Origin: Gammaproteobacteria bacterium
GTDB lineage: Bacteria; Pseudomonadota; Gammaproteobacteria; Pseudomonadales; JAUIET01
DNA length: 64,000 bases
Direction: 5' to 3'
NCBI GenBank assembly: GCA_030429735.1
Contig: JAUIET010000004.1
Coordinates: 124,001 to 188,000 of the forward strand
The position numbers were made by a program, and so were the translations under genes. Below, one piece after another: positions 55,330-64,000 of the stretch; positions within the stretch are counted from its first letter, which is position 1, and each line of letters begins with the position of its first letter. The notes under the pieces were generated by a model. It was not told the origin of the DNA. It was given only the letters and a program-made list of their open reading frames with translations, and searched no databases.

Positions 55330-56352
55330 ATGAAAATTGATGCATCAATGCTAACGCAGAACCCATCGGAGGCGGGTCCATTCGCGGCAGAGCTGGAGCG
55401 GCTGGATTTAGACGGCGTGTATACCTTCGAAGGGCAGCATGATCCTTTTTTACCTTTGGCGGTGGCAGCAGAAAATACTGAAAAGATAGAGCTGATAACG
55501 GCGATCGCGGTCGCCTTTGCGCGCAACCCCATGATTCTGGCAAATCTCGGTTACGATTTGCAGCTGATGTCGAAGGGCCGGTTTACGCTGGGCTTGGGTT
55601 CGCAAATCAAACCGCATATTGAAAGGCGTTATAGCATGCCTTGGTCCCGACCCGCAGCGCGCATGCGGGAAATGGTAAAAGCCATGCGAGCTATTTGGTC
55701 GTGCTGGGCAACCGGAGAGCGCCTGAATTTCGAGGGCGAGTTTTACACGCACACCATGATGACCCCGGTGTTCAACCCAGGACCCAACCCCTATGGTGAC
55801 CCCAAAGTCTATTTGGCCGCGATCGGAGAATTGATGTGTGAAGTGGCCGGGGAGGTAGGGGATGGCATTTTGCTACACCCTTTGAATACACCAGGATTCA
55901 TTGATTCTCATACGATACCTGCGTTGCAGCGCGGCTGGGAGAAGGCCGGCAAAAGTCGCGAAAGCTTTCACATATCGTGCCAGTTTATGGTCGCCACCGG
56001 CGAGACTGAGGAGGAGTTTGAAAATGCCAAGGCGCTGGTTAGAAACCAGATTGCTTTCTACGGCTCCACCCCTGCGTACAAGCCAGTGTTGGATCACTGT
56101 GGCTGGGGAGATCTGCAGCCGCAGTTGCGGGACCTTTCCAAACAAGGGAAATGGCAGGCCATGGGCGGGCTGATCAGCGATGAAATGTTGCACACCATCG
56201 GCGTGATCGGTACACCCGAGGAAGTAGCAGCGGAGATCAGGAATAACCGTAGCAAGCATGTCGACCGCGTATCACCGACAATGTATGTGACCAATAACGA
56301 GTTGCTGGCAACAGTGGCACGCCTGATCCGTGGCGATGAAACGCAGGCATGA
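55330..56352 (+). CDS. LLM-class flavin/F420-type oxidoreductase
   Basis: A 340-residue luciferase-like TIM-barrel protein resembling the MSMEG_2256-type family (LELGTAI-type strand ELITAIAVAFARNPM; RFTLGLGSQIKPHIERR, cited in part; GDPKVYLAAIG). Family members use F420 or FMN; gammaproteobacteria normally do not make F420, so FMN is the more likely cofactor here. The ribosome site CAGGAAA precedes the ATG. It ends inside the next gene. Confidence 0.85.
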   Translation: MKIDASMLTQNPSEAGPFAAELERLDLDGVYTFEGQHDPFLPLAVAAENTEKIELITAIAVAFARNPMILANLGYDLQLMSKGRFTLGLGSQIKPHIERRYSMPWSRPAARMREMVKAMRAIWSCWATGERLNFEGEFYTHTMMTPVFNPGPNPYGDPKVYLAAIGELMCEVAGEVGDGILLHPLNTPGFIDSHTIPALQRGWEKAGKSRESFHISCQFMVATGETEEEFENAKALVRNQIAFYGSTPAYKPVLDHCGWGDLQPQLRDLSKQGKWQAMGGLISDEMLHTIGVIGTPEEVAAEIRNNRSKHVDRVSPTMYVTNNELLATVARLIRGDETQA

Positions 56353-56800
56353 TGCGGTGCAGACTGGCAGTGTTGACAGTATTAAAGGTCGCATGAAGGG
56401 CTTCAACAAGCTCGTTGGCGTGCAGATCGAAAGTATGGGGGAAGGTCGTGCTGTGCTCTATCTGGACCTGCTGCCAGAGCATTTGAATTCAGCGCACATA
56501 GCACATGGTGGTGTGCTGGCAACACTGTTGGATTCTGCCTGCGGTGCTGCCGTATTCTCGTTGCTGCCCGAACAAAAATTCGCGCCCACAACCAATATGT
56601 CCATCGCATTTTTGAATTCTGCGGGGGAAGGGCGAATAACCGCCAAGAGCCGGGTGTTAAAGCACGGCAATAAACTGCTGCATTGCGAAGCTGAAGTATT
56701 CCACGAAGATCTGTTGCTCGCAAAAGCGCAAACGAGTTTCACCGTGGTAGAGCGTCGAGAGCCACTTAATATTGAATCAACCCAGAATGCGGAAGTATAA
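56336..56800 (+). CDS. PaaI-type hotdog thioesterase
   Basis: A 154-residue hotdog-fold protein with HIAHGGVLATLLDSACG (the catalytic helix motif) and a final HCEAEVFHEDLLLAKAQTSF strand pair (partly cited). It hydrolyses acyl-CoA thioesters in general. The start is uncertain: ATG 56336 overlaps the LLM gene by 17 bases, and ATG 56396 (MKGFNKL) is also plausible. Together with the LLM, SDR and FabH-like genes it hints at lipid or steroid side-chain metabolism. Confidence 0.8.
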   Translation: MKRRHDAVQTGSVDSIKGRMKGFNKLVGVQIESMGEGRAVLYLDLLPEHLNSAHIAHGGVLATLLDSACGAAVFSLLPEQKFAPTTNMSIAFLNSAGEGRITAKSRVLKHGNKLLHCEAEVFHEDLLLAKAQTSFTVVERREPLNIESTQNAEV

Positions 56801-56808
56801 GTAGGTAA

Positions 56809-57585
56809 ATGAAGGTTATTACATTGAACGCCAACGGCATTCGCTCGGCGGCAAAGAAAGGTGTTTTCGACTGGCTGTCCAGGGAAAAAGCCGACGTTGT
56901 CTGCATTCAGGAAACCAAAGCACAGCGTGATCAGCTCGATGACGAAATATTCCACCCACAAGGCTACCACTGCTTTTATCACGATGCCGAAAAGAAGGGC
57001 TACAGTGGGACTGCCTTGTACAGCAAGCGCGCTCCCGAGCAGGTCACCACGAAGTTGGGTATAGACTTGTCTGACAGGGAGGGCCGCTGGCTACAGGCGG
57101 ACTATCAGGACTGGACGGTGGTGTCGCTGTATATGCCATCGGGTTCCAGCGGTGAGGAAAGGCTCATGCTCAAACTGCAACTGATGGCCGATCTGGAACC
57201 CGTGTTGCAATCGCTGATGAATAGTGGTCGGTACGTGGTCGTTTGTGCTGACTGGAACATTTGCCACAAGGAAATAGACTTGAAAAACTGGAAGGCCAAC
57301 CAGAAGAATTCCGGTTTTTTGCCGGTTGAGCGAGAGTGGCTTGATCGGATGCTCACTGAACAGGGCTGGATAGATTCGTTTCGAGTCGTCAATCAAAGCC
57401 CCGAGCAATACACGTGGTGGTCTAATAGAGGCCAGGCCTGGGCAAAAAACGTGGGTTGGCGGCTGGATTATCAGCTGGTCACACCGAACGTGAAGAAAAA
57501 AATCAAACATGCAGATATTTACAAAGATGAGCGTTTCTCCGATCATGCACCCCACACAATGCACTACACAGGAAAATTAGTATGA
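56809..57585 (+). CDS. xth: Exodeoxyribonuclease III
   Basis: AP endonuclease/3' exonuclease of base excision repair. The 258-residue protein has LNANGIRSA, CIQETKA with the metal-binding Glu, YMPSGSSGEER, ADWNICHKEIDL with Asp/Asn, WRLDYQLV and the final SDHAPH with the catalytic His. The length is standard. Its TGA overlaps the yajC ATG by four bases. Confidence 0.95.
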   Translation: MKVITLNANGIRSAAKKGVFDWLSREKADVVCIQETKAQRDQLDDEIFHPQGYHCFYHDAEKKGYSGTALYSKRAPEQVTTKLGIDLSDREGRWLQADYQDWTVVSLYMPSGSSGEERLMLKLQLMADLEPVLQSLMNSGRYVVVCADWNICHKEIDLKNWKANQKNSGFLPVEREWLDRMLTEQGWIDSFRVVNQSPEQYTWWSNRGQAWAKNVGWRLDYQLVTPNVKKKIKHADIYKDERFSDHAPHTMHYTGKLV

Positions 57586-57926
57586 GCTTTTTCATTCCGG
57601 AAGCGATGGCACAAACTGCCACCCAGGGCCCGCCACCAAATGCCGGCATGATCCAGTTTGTGATGCTGATTGGCATATTTGTACTGTTTTACTTCATTGC
57701 GATCCGACCACAGCGCAAACGCCAGAAAGAACATGAGAGCATGGTCTCTGCGCTGAAAAAGGGTGATGAGGTGGTTATGTCGTCTGGCATGTTGGGAAAA
57801 GTGACCGGGCTTGACGACCCCTATACAACCATCAAAGTTGCTGATAACGTCGAGCTCAAGTTCCAGAAAGCCGCCGTACACGCGGTTCTGCCCAAAGGCA
57901 CTTTAAAATCAATCAGCGTTCAGTAA
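57582..57926 (+). CDS. yajC: YajC, preprotein translocase accessory subunit
   Basis: A 114-residue single-pass membrane protein: a helix at about 22-44 followed by IRPQRKRQKEHESMVSALKKGDEVVMSSGMLGKVTG (cited in part) and a small beta domain. YajC associates with SecDF. In most proteobacteria it lies in tgt-yajC-secD-secF, but here it is translationally coupled to xth and followed by an inverted-repeat element. Confidence 0.92.
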   Translation: MSFFIPEAMAQTATQGPPPNAGMIQFVMLIGIFVLFYFIAIRPQRKRQKEHESMVSALKKGDEVVMSSGMLGKVTGLDDPYTTIKVADNVELKFQKAAVHAVLPKGTLKSISVQ

Positions 57927-57929
57927 GCA

Positions 57930-58113
57930 CTAGCCCGCATTATTCATGAACCCACGGCTACGACCGCCACTAGCCTGTAAAACGCGGTGCATGTTCCTTC
58001 CAGGTGCTCGACGGGCTGTCAAGTACGCCTGTGCGCCTTCCAGTCCGCGCCACACCGTGTTTTACAGACTGGTGACGCTTTCGCTTCGCGCGTTCATGAA
58101 TAATGCGGGCTAG
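57930..58113. mobile_element. 184-bp MITE-like element with 22-bp perfect inverted repeats
   Basis: The arms at 57930-57951 and 58092-58113 are perfect 22-bp inverted repeats that begin CTAGCCCGCATTATTC. A second, imperfect inverted pair lies inside (57980-57996 against 58059-58075 approximately, sharing CTGTAAAAC/GTTTTACAG). No open reading frame is encoded. CTAG at each end may be a target-site duplication. The element separates yajC from the next gene and supplies its only usable ATG. Family not assigned. Confidence 0.75.
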
Positions 58114-59122
58114 CGAGCTGGTATTTCCCCAGCGACTGAGGCTGGCTCAAACTCCCACGCCCTTGATGCCTATGCATCGATTTTGCCTGGCACGGGGATT
58201 GCCGCTGATTTGGCTGAAACGCGACGACTTGACGCATTCGACTGCCAGTGGCAACAAAATTCGCAAACTGGAGTTTTGTCTGGCCGAAGCCATGCAACAA
58301 CAGGCGGATGTGGTGTTGACCTATGGTGGCCTGCAAAGCAACCATTGCCGCGCTACCGCGCTACTGTGCGCGCAGCTCGGTTTGCGCTGCCACCTTGTTT
58401 TGCGAAGCTCTTCGAGACCCGCTGAACCTGCGGACGGCAATTTGTTACTCGACCAACTGGCCGGTGCACGCATTAGCTATGTAGCTGCGAGAGAGCTGGC
58501 CTGTGATGCTGAGCGTATTGAAACCGATATTGTTAATGAGTATCACCAGCAGGGGCTACGCACGTATTGCATTCCGATCGGCGCCAGCGACGCGACAGGG
58601 CTTTGGGGTTATGTTGCCGCAGCGGCTGAACTGGCCACTGATTTTGATATTCACTCGATCAATCCTGCCCATATTGTGACGGCGAGTGGTTCAGGCGGAA
58701 CGCAAAGTGGCCTGATGGCCGGCGCGGTCGCTTTTGGCCTGAGTGCGAAGGTTTGGGGTATTAACGTTTGCGATGATGCTCACTGGTTCCAGCAAAAAAT
58801 ACGCGATGATTTGACTCAGTGGGATCACAAATACAGCACCGGCATCGACGTAAATTCTTTGACGGTTAACATGCTCGACGGGCACGTTGGTGAAGGCTAT
58901 GCGAAAGCCAGTGATGAGGTTCTGGAGACAATCGCGGCGGTTGCACGAAGCGAAGGTATTGTGTTCGACCCGGTATACACCGGAAAGGCGTTTCATGGTT
59001 TGCTAAAGGAAATCAGGGCCGGTCGATTTGATCAGCCAGACGATCTGGTGTTTATGCACACCGGTGGAGTCTTTGGTTTGTTTCCCTTCAAAGATCGTTT
59101 CTCGCAGTTGGTGTCTTGTTAG
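58103..59122 (+). CDS. D-cysteine desulfhydrase / ACC-deaminase family PLP enzyme
   Basis: A 339-residue fold-II PLP enzyme. The PLP lysine is Lys52 in TASGNKIRKLE; the downstream TYGGLQSNHCRAT and TASGSGGTQSGLMAGA phosphate loops are conserved. It releases sulfide from D-cysteine or deaminates ACC; the two cannot be separated here. The ATG at 58103 lies inside the right inverted repeat of the upstream element. The next in-frame ATG (58166) would delete the conserved TPTPL segment, so the element provides the start codon. Confidence 0.83.
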   Translation: MRASELVFPQRLRLAQTPTPLMPMHRFCLARGLPLIWLKRDDLTHSTASGNKIRKLEFCLAEAMQQQADVVLTYGGLQSNHCRATALLCAQLGLRCHLVLRSSSRPAEPADGNLLLDQLAGARISYVAARELACDAERIETDIVNEYHQQGLRTYCIPIGASDATGLWGYVAAAAELATDFDIHSINPAHIVTASGSGGTQSGLMAGAVAFGLSAKVWGINVCDDAHWFQQKIRDDLTQWDHKYSTGIDVNSLTVNMLDGHVGEGYAKASDEVLETIAAVARSEGIVFDPVYTGKAFHGLLKEIRAGRFDQPDDLVFMHTGGVFGLFPFKDRFSQLVSC

Positions 59123-59130
59123 GCTATTGA

Positions 59131-59982
59131 TCAGGCGTATCGCTGGAGAATGCGGTTGACCTCATGCAGGTAAGCATTTCCAAAAAGATTCAGATGATTC
59201 AGGAGATGGTACAAATTATAAATTGGCTGTCGTTCGACGAAGCCTGATGGCCGGGGCCTGAGCTCGTCGTATATGGAAAAAACAGCGGCATCGAAGCCTC
59301 CAAATAACTGCATCATAGCCAAATCCGCCTCCGGCCAGCCGAAGTAACAGGCCGGGTCAATCAGTGCCGGTTCACCCGTGCCCACTGACAGCACATTCCC
59401 GCGCCATAAATCACCGTGCAGCAATGCCGGAGACTGTTCGGGAATCAGTGCGGGCAGCCGCAAACAAATACGTTCAATGGAGTCCAGCTGGGCTGCGTCA
59501 AGCAAGCCCGATTCAAATGCGCGCTTCGCTTGTGGCATTAAACGCTGCTCGGCAAAGAAGACATGGCCGCTATCACTTTGACGATTGTGCTGACGACTTG
59601 GGCCGCAGTAGTTATCAGAGGGATAACCAAACATGGTCGACCCGCAGGCATGCTGGGTAGCCAGTCCGTGCGCAAGGCTGGCGTTAAAGCTCTGATCCGG
59701 CCGCGCCGGTGGCAACCATTCAATCGCAATCCAACGTTCAGTGTGTGCCAGACATTGGGCGACTCTCACGCCTCCGGACCTGTTCAGTTCGAGAAGCCCA
59801 AGTGCTTCCGCGCTGAAAAAATCAGCCGCACAGTTGGTGTTGACTTTCAGAAAGACGTCACGGTCGTCGTCCAGTCTCACGCGATAATGTTGGCTGAAAT
59901 CGCTGTTTGTGCAGCTCCTCAGCGAATGTACTCTTGCATCCAGCATCTGCGCGAGTAAATCGCGATCGGCAACGGCTAGCAC
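59131..59982 (-). CDS. Fructosamine-kinase-family protein
   Basis: A 283-residue kinase-fold protein: ALLHGDLWRGNVL (catalytic HGDLW...N) and ALIDPACYFGWPEADLAMM (metal Asp). It phosphorylates glycated amines in known relatives, helping protein deglycation. I choose the GTG at 59982 because GGAGG sits ten bases upstream; the frame is open further to 60045, but no ribosome site supports that. It is convergent with the upstream PLP-enzyme gene (eight-base gap) and divergent from the nucleotidase. Confidence 0.82.
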   Translation of the reverse strand: MLAVADRDLLAQMLDARVHSLRSCTNSDFSQHYRVRLDDDRDVFLKVNTNCAADFFSAEALGLLELNRSGGVRVAQCLAHTERWIAIEWLPPARPDQSFNASLAHGLATQHACGSTMFGYPSDNYCGPSRQHNRQSDSGHVFFAEQRLMPQAKRAFESGLLDAAQLDSIERICLRLPALIPEQSPALLHGDLWRGNVLSVGTGEPALIDPACYFGWPEADLAMMQLFGGFDAAVFSIYDELRPRPSGFVERQPIYNLYHLLNHLNLFGNAYLHEVNRILQRYA

Positions 59983-60062
59983 GAGTCGATATCCTCCGTG
60001 TGTAGCAACTTGGCATCTCTTGCATAGCATGCCACACTTAGGCAACGCTTGGGGGCTAGCTC

Positions 60063-60965
60063 ATGGCAGACACCGCCGCAAAAAAACTGACTGTTGCGAT
60101 CTCATCGCGAGCACTGTTTGATCTGAGTGACAGTCATGCTGTCTATACAGAGCAAGGACTGGAGGCCTACAGTCGTTATCAGATTGATAATGAAGACACG
60201 CCGCTGAAGCCTGGTGAGGCCTTTCCGCTGGTGCAAAAGCTGCTAAAGATAAACCAGGCATTGGACGGTGAAGACCGGGTCGAGATCATTCTTTTGTCCC
60301 GAAACAGTGCCGACACTGGGCTGCGGGTGTTCAACTCCATTCAACACTACCAACTGGACATTTCCCGTGCCGCGTTTTGCAGCGGTGAGAGCCCGCATCG
60401 ATACGTTGCGGCTTTCGGTTCCCATCTGTTTCTTTCTACGGACGCCAACGATGTACGCGACGCGCTTAACCAGGGCATTGCCGCTGCTACCTTGCTGACA
60501 AAAGGCACTCGCTCGGTCGACAGCGAAACCCTGCGTTTTGCATTCGATGGTGACGCGGTTTTGTTTTCTGATGAAGCAGAAAGGGTGTACAAACAGGAAG
60601 GGCTGGAAGCGTTTGCTGAAAGCGAACAACAGTCAGCCCGAACCCCCTTGACTGGCGGTCCATTCAGGGAATTTTTGTCGGCTTTGCAGAATCTGCAATC
60701 GGAGTTTTCCAGAGATGATTGCCCGATACGGACCGCGCTGTTTACTGCACGCTCGGCCCCCGCGCATGAGCGAGTTATTCGCACCTTGCGAGCCTGGAAT
60801 ATCCGTATCGACGAATCACTATTCCTCGGCGGAATGCCAAAGGCAGAATTTTTACGGGCCTATGGCGCGGATGTGTTCTTTGATGATCAGCAAGGGCATT
60901 GTGACCTGGCCAGTGAGCACGTGGCAACCGGCCATGTCCCGCACGGTATTGCCAACAAGGCCTAA
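60063..60965 (+). CDS. 5'-Nucleotidase (PF06189-type)
   Basis: A 300-residue protein that matches the cytosolic 5'-nucleotidase family: SSRALFDLSDSHAVY near the start, FAFDGDAVLFSDEAERVY (nucleophile DGD) in the middle and FFDDQQGHC at the end. It dephosphorylates nucleoside monophosphates. A GGGGG stretch at 60051-60056 approximately may serve as ribosome site. A 192-base gap to cysB follows. Confidence 0.83.
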   Translation: MADTAAKKLTVAISSRALFDLSDSHAVYTEQGLEAYSRYQIDNEDTPLKPGEAFPLVQKLLKINQALDGEDRVEIILLSRNSADTGLRVFNSIQHYQLDISRAAFCSGESPHRYVAAFGSHLFLSTDANDVRDALNQGIAAATLLTKGTRSVDSETLRFAFDGDAVLFSDEAERVYKQEGLEAFAESEQQSARTPLTGGPFREFLSALQNLQSEFSRDDCPIRTALFTARSAPAHERVIRTLRAWNIRIDESLFLGGMPKAEFLRAYGADVFFDDQQGHCDLASEHVATGHVPHGIANKA

Positions 60966-61056
60966 AACAGTCACTGGTAGCTAGTGGGCGCGCCCTCACA
61001 CGATTACGGCTAGGAATCGAAATACACGTATTCTCACTGATGATCAGTCGTTGTTG

Positions 61057-61111
61057 CGATCAGCTATTGCATTTTTTTGTATTCTGTAAAAGAATAGCTG
61101 ATCGGTTTTTT
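61057..61111 (+). terminator. Inverted repeat with T-run between nucleotidase and cysB
   Basis: CGATCAGCTATT (61057-61068) and AATAGCTGATCG (61093-61104) form a perfect 12-bp stem. The 24-base loop can form its own TATTCT/AGAATA hairpin. GTTTTTTATT follows at 61105-61114. It may end the nucleotidase transcript, or serve as an operator for autoregulation of cysB. Confidence 0.45.
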
Positions 61112-61121
61112 ATTCTTTTAG

Positions 61122-62132
<1,011 letters not shown>

Positions 62133-62151
62133 TGCGCTGCATATATTTTGA

Positions 62152-62208
62152 GTATTTACTTTAAATACGCAACTTAAGTTGCTGAACTAAAACAATTTAT
62201 GGCATAGT
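62152..62208 (+). promoter_or_regulatory. Abutting palindromes overlapping a promoter
   Basis: GTATTTA-CTT-TAAATAC (62152-62168) is directly followed by the perfect palindrome GCAACTTAAGTTGC (62169-62182). TTGCTG (62179-62184), an 18-base spacer and CATAGT (62203-62208) form a possible promoter for the DUF6316-like gene, with the second palindrome overlapping the -35. The first hairpin could instead be the cysB terminator. Confidence 0.4.
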
Positions 62209-62238
62209 TGATACATCAAGCGTCAACGAGTTTCGCTT

Positions 62239-62487
62239 ATGCCTGCCGAAGAAGTCAGCCACGCCCCGACCGGTGATCGCCGCCACTCTGAGAAAAGCTA
62301 TTTCCGCTCACCGCGTACGGTGTACATCAACAGCCACTGGTATTTCCTGAGTCGAGAGCGTGGCCCGGAGGGGCCGTTCCGAACCCGGGAAGACGCGGAT
62401 GCCGCGGTACAACGCTATATTCAGCTGGTTACCTCCCCGTTATTTGAGGACGAACAGATGTCGCGCATTAACTCGCTGCGGGTCTAA
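62239..62487 (+). CDS. Small DUF6316-like protein
   Basis: An 82-residue soluble protein with the pattern WYFLSRERGPEGPFRTREDADAAVQRYIQ (quoted in part), which resembles the DUF6316 family found in pseudomonads. Function unknown. It has its own promoter candidate upstream and is 92 bases from thrH. Confidence 0.65.
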   Translation: MPAEEVSHAPTGDRRHSEKSYFRSPRTVYINSHWYFLSRERGPEGPFRTREDADAAVQRYIQLVTSPLFEDEQMSRINSLRV

Positions 62488-62523
62488 ATTATTCTTGCCA
62501 ACAAAATAAAAGTCATAAACCAC

Positions 62524-62552
62524 TTAACCAAGCTCGACCAACTGGCTACACT
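62524..62552 (+). promoter_or_regulatory. Candidate thrH promoter
   Basis: TTAACC (62524-62529), 17-base spacer, TACACT (62547-62552), 28 bases before the thrH ATG. AGGGT at 62570-62574 could be the ribosome site. Confidence 0.4.
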
Positions 62553-62579
62553 GCGCGTTTTTCGGTCGTAGGGTAACTC

Positions 62580-63194
62580 ATGGAAATCGCGTGTCTGGAC
62601 TTGGAAGGTGTATTGGTTCCCGAAATTTGGATTGGTCTGGCCGAGCAGACCGGCATAGACGAACTGCGAGCGACCACGCGCGATATTCCCGACTACACCC
62701 AGTTAATGCGTCAGAGACTCGATTTGCTGGCCAAACACGGTCTGGGTAACAAAGATTTGCAGGAAGTAATTGGCGGTCTCGCCCCGTTGCCAGGTGCGAT
62801 TGAGTTTGTCGATTGGCTACGTCAGCGGTTCCAGGTGGTGATTTTATCAGATACCTTTTACGAGTTTGCAAAGCCGTTGATGCGCCAACTGGGTTGGCCA
62901 ACCCTGTTGTGTCACCGGCTTGAAATTGATGCCTCGGGCAAGGTCACGGACTTTCATCTTCGCCAGGCCGATCCCAAGCGCCACGCGGTGATGGCCTTTC
63001 AAGGCCTTAACTACCGAGTGATTGCGGCCGGCGATTCCTATAATGACACAACAATGCTGTCCCAGGCCGAAGTGGGTATTTTGTTCTCAGCGCCGGACAA
63101 TGTGCGCGATGAGTTTCCGCAATTCGCGGCGGTAGACACTTATCAGGCCCTGCAAGCGGAGTTTCTTAAAGCCAGTGTTGAGGTCGACGAATAA
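62580..63194 (+). CDS. thrH: ThrH, phosphoserine/homoserine phosphotransferase-type HAD protein
   Basis: A 204-residue HAD-superfamily enzyme. The catalytic motif is DLEGVLVPEIW (Asp7, with Glu9 in place of the usual second Asp, as in ThrH), then SDTFYEF and GDSYNDTTML. ThrH can act as a phosphoserine phosphatase and transfer phosphate to homoserine. The length is normal. It is convergent with pabB. Confidence 0.93.
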   Translation: MEIACLDLEGVLVPEIWIGLAEQTGIDELRATTRDIPDYTQLMRQRLDLLAKHGLGNKDLQEVIGGLAPLPGAIEFVDWLRQRFQVVILSDTFYEFAKPLMRQLGWPTLLCHRLEIDASGKVTDFHLRQADPKRHAVMAFQGLNYRVIAAGDSYNDTTMLSQAEVGILFSAPDNVRDEFPQFAAVDTYQALQAEFLKASVEVDE

Positions 63195-63243
63195 CGCAAC
63201 CTGGCGGGAGCGCATCGTGTGAATTAAACCGGCTGATAAGGCG

Positions 63244-64000
63244 TCACCTCTGGTTAAGCACCGTTAACAGGCGCCCAATCTTATTGTCAATTTCCTGCCA
63301 TTCGGACTCTGGCGTGGAGTCCAGCACAATACCTCCTCCACCCCAGCAATATACTTGTTGCTGTTGGCACAACAGCGAACGAATCAAGATATTGCTGTCC
63401 AGTTGGCCATCCGCGCTCAGATAAAAAATCGACCCACAGTAAATGTCGCGCTGGTTAGGCTCAAGTTCCTGAATAATTTCCATCGCACGATGTTTTGGCG
63501 CTCCCGTTATCGAACCGCCAGGAAACACCGCTGCCAACAGATCAAGCGCATCTTTGGCTTCCTCCAACTCGCCGGTAATGGTGCTGACCAGATGATGTAC
63601 CAATGCGAAAGACTGTAACTCAAACAATTCCGGCACTTTTATGCTGCCTGGCACGCAGACCCGACCAAAATCGTTGCGCAGTAAATCGACGATCATCAGA
63701 TTCTCGGCGGTGTCTTTAGCACTGGCGCGCAATTGTTCCGCATTGAGTTGATCTATCTTAGGGTCTGAAGACCGCGCTGCAGTGCCTTTTATAGGCTGGG
63801 TCATTACCTTGCGCCCAACCAGGCTAACAAAACGTTCCGGCGAAAGACTCAGGGTATCGCCCATTGTTCCGGAAAAGTAGGCTGAAAAGGGCGCCTTGGT
63901 TGCTTCTCGCAGGCGTAGGTACAACTCCTTGGGGTCGCCGGAGTAAGGCGCCTGATAGCGTTTGGAAAAATTTATCTGGTAGCAATCGCCGTCCAGTATG
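63244..64000 (-). CDS. pabB: PabB, aminodeoxychorismate synthase component I (5' end outside window)
   Basis: C-terminal portion of about 252 residues of a chorismate-utilising enzyme. PIKGT (with the lysine that distinguishes PabB from TrpE), VDLLRNDFGRVC, HHLVSTITGEL and FPGGSITGAPK are visible. It makes 4-amino-4-deoxychorismate for folate synthesis. The frame is open through the last base of the window (ILDGDCYQINFSKRYQAPYS, quoted in part), so the gene continues beyond it. The stop is at 63244-63246. Confidence 0.93.
   Translation of the reverse strand, partial: ILDGDCYQINFSKRYQAPYSGDPKELYLRLREATKAPFSAYFSGTMGDTLSLSPERFVSLVGRKVMTQPIKGTAARSSDPKIDQLNAEQLRASAKDTAENLMIVDLLRNDFGRVCVPGSIKVPELFELQSFALVHHLVSTITGELEEAKDALDLLAAVFPGGSITGAPKHRAMEIIQELEPNQRDIYCGSIFYLSADGQLDSNILIRSLLCQQQQVYCWGGGGIVLDSTPESEWQEIDNKIGRLLTVLNQR

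Noticed and set aside
55137-55340. 67-codon frame between the SDR and LLM genes
   Set aside because: It overlaps the start of the LLM gene and shows no family resemblance.

Overview
The window reads as ordinary, gene-dense chromosome of a gammaproteobacterium. The evidence is the smc-zipA-ligA order, System I cytochrome c maturation genes ccmABCDEFGHI, aceK, cysB, thrH, hspQ, uup and an Msh/Gsp-type secretion cluster. I cannot place the genus. GTG and TTG starts are frequent, and stop/start overlaps are common. No tRNA, rRNA, CRISPR array, prophage or intact transposase was seen. No gene-free stretch exceeds 300 bases; the longest gaps are about 190-225 bases.

Layout: 1-99 is the tail of an unidentified gene. 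179-7238 is a complete, tightly overlapped ccm operon for cytochrome c haem attachment. 7378-14034 holds smc, zipA and ligA (chromosome condensation, divisome anchor, DNA ligase), closed by a 104-bp inverted-repeat element sitting on the ligA stop codon. 14210-17152 is a peroxide/iron module: an Irr-like Fur regulator, a promoter bearing a perfect palindrome, a short rubrerythrin, an HdrB/GlpC-like Fe-S protein and a DUF3501 protein. 17284-18150 is a SirB1-like protein. 18340-24780 is a korC-korA-korB-aceK operon that couples a 2-oxoglutarate:NADP+ oxidoreductase to the isocitrate dehydrogenase kinase/phosphatase. uppP, uup, a PA3286-type FabH-like synthase and a KstD-like flavoprotein follow.

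The most interesting region is 30567-48067. It encodes a sensor histidine kinase, a stand-alone receiver, a degenerate-GGDEF/intact-EAL protein, and then a type IV filament machine. Its assembly ATPase is a STAS-MshEN-GspE fusion. It has a GspF platform protein and five pilin-like proteins in G-H-I-J-K order. The J-like protein carries an aspartate-rich, calcium-binding-like insert. The K-like protein is a 926-residue probable tip adhesin with DNRLRE-like, repeat and LamG-like segments. Then come PilM-, PilN-, PilO- and MshK-like alignment proteins and a short MshL-like secretin. The ATPase shows two exact 24-residue c-di-GMP-binding-type motifs, and its neighbour encodes an apparently active c-di-GMP phosphodiesterase, so I infer a c-di-GMP-gated machine. 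No prepilin peptidase and no retraction ATPase is present here.

48172-64000 is mostly housekeeping and accessory metabolism: an MBL-fold hydrolase, moaCDE, a flavin reductase, a Nudix hydrolase, rmuC, bcp, hspQ, an SDR, an LLM flavoprotein, a hotdog thioesterase, xth, yajC, a second inverted-repeat element (184 bp), a D-cysteine desulfhydrase/ACC-deaminase-type gene whose only plausible ATG lies inside that element, a fructosamine-kinase-like gene, a 5'-nucleotidase, cysB, a DUF6316-like protein, thrH and a truncated pabB. Both inverted-repeat elements are bounded by CTAG on each side.
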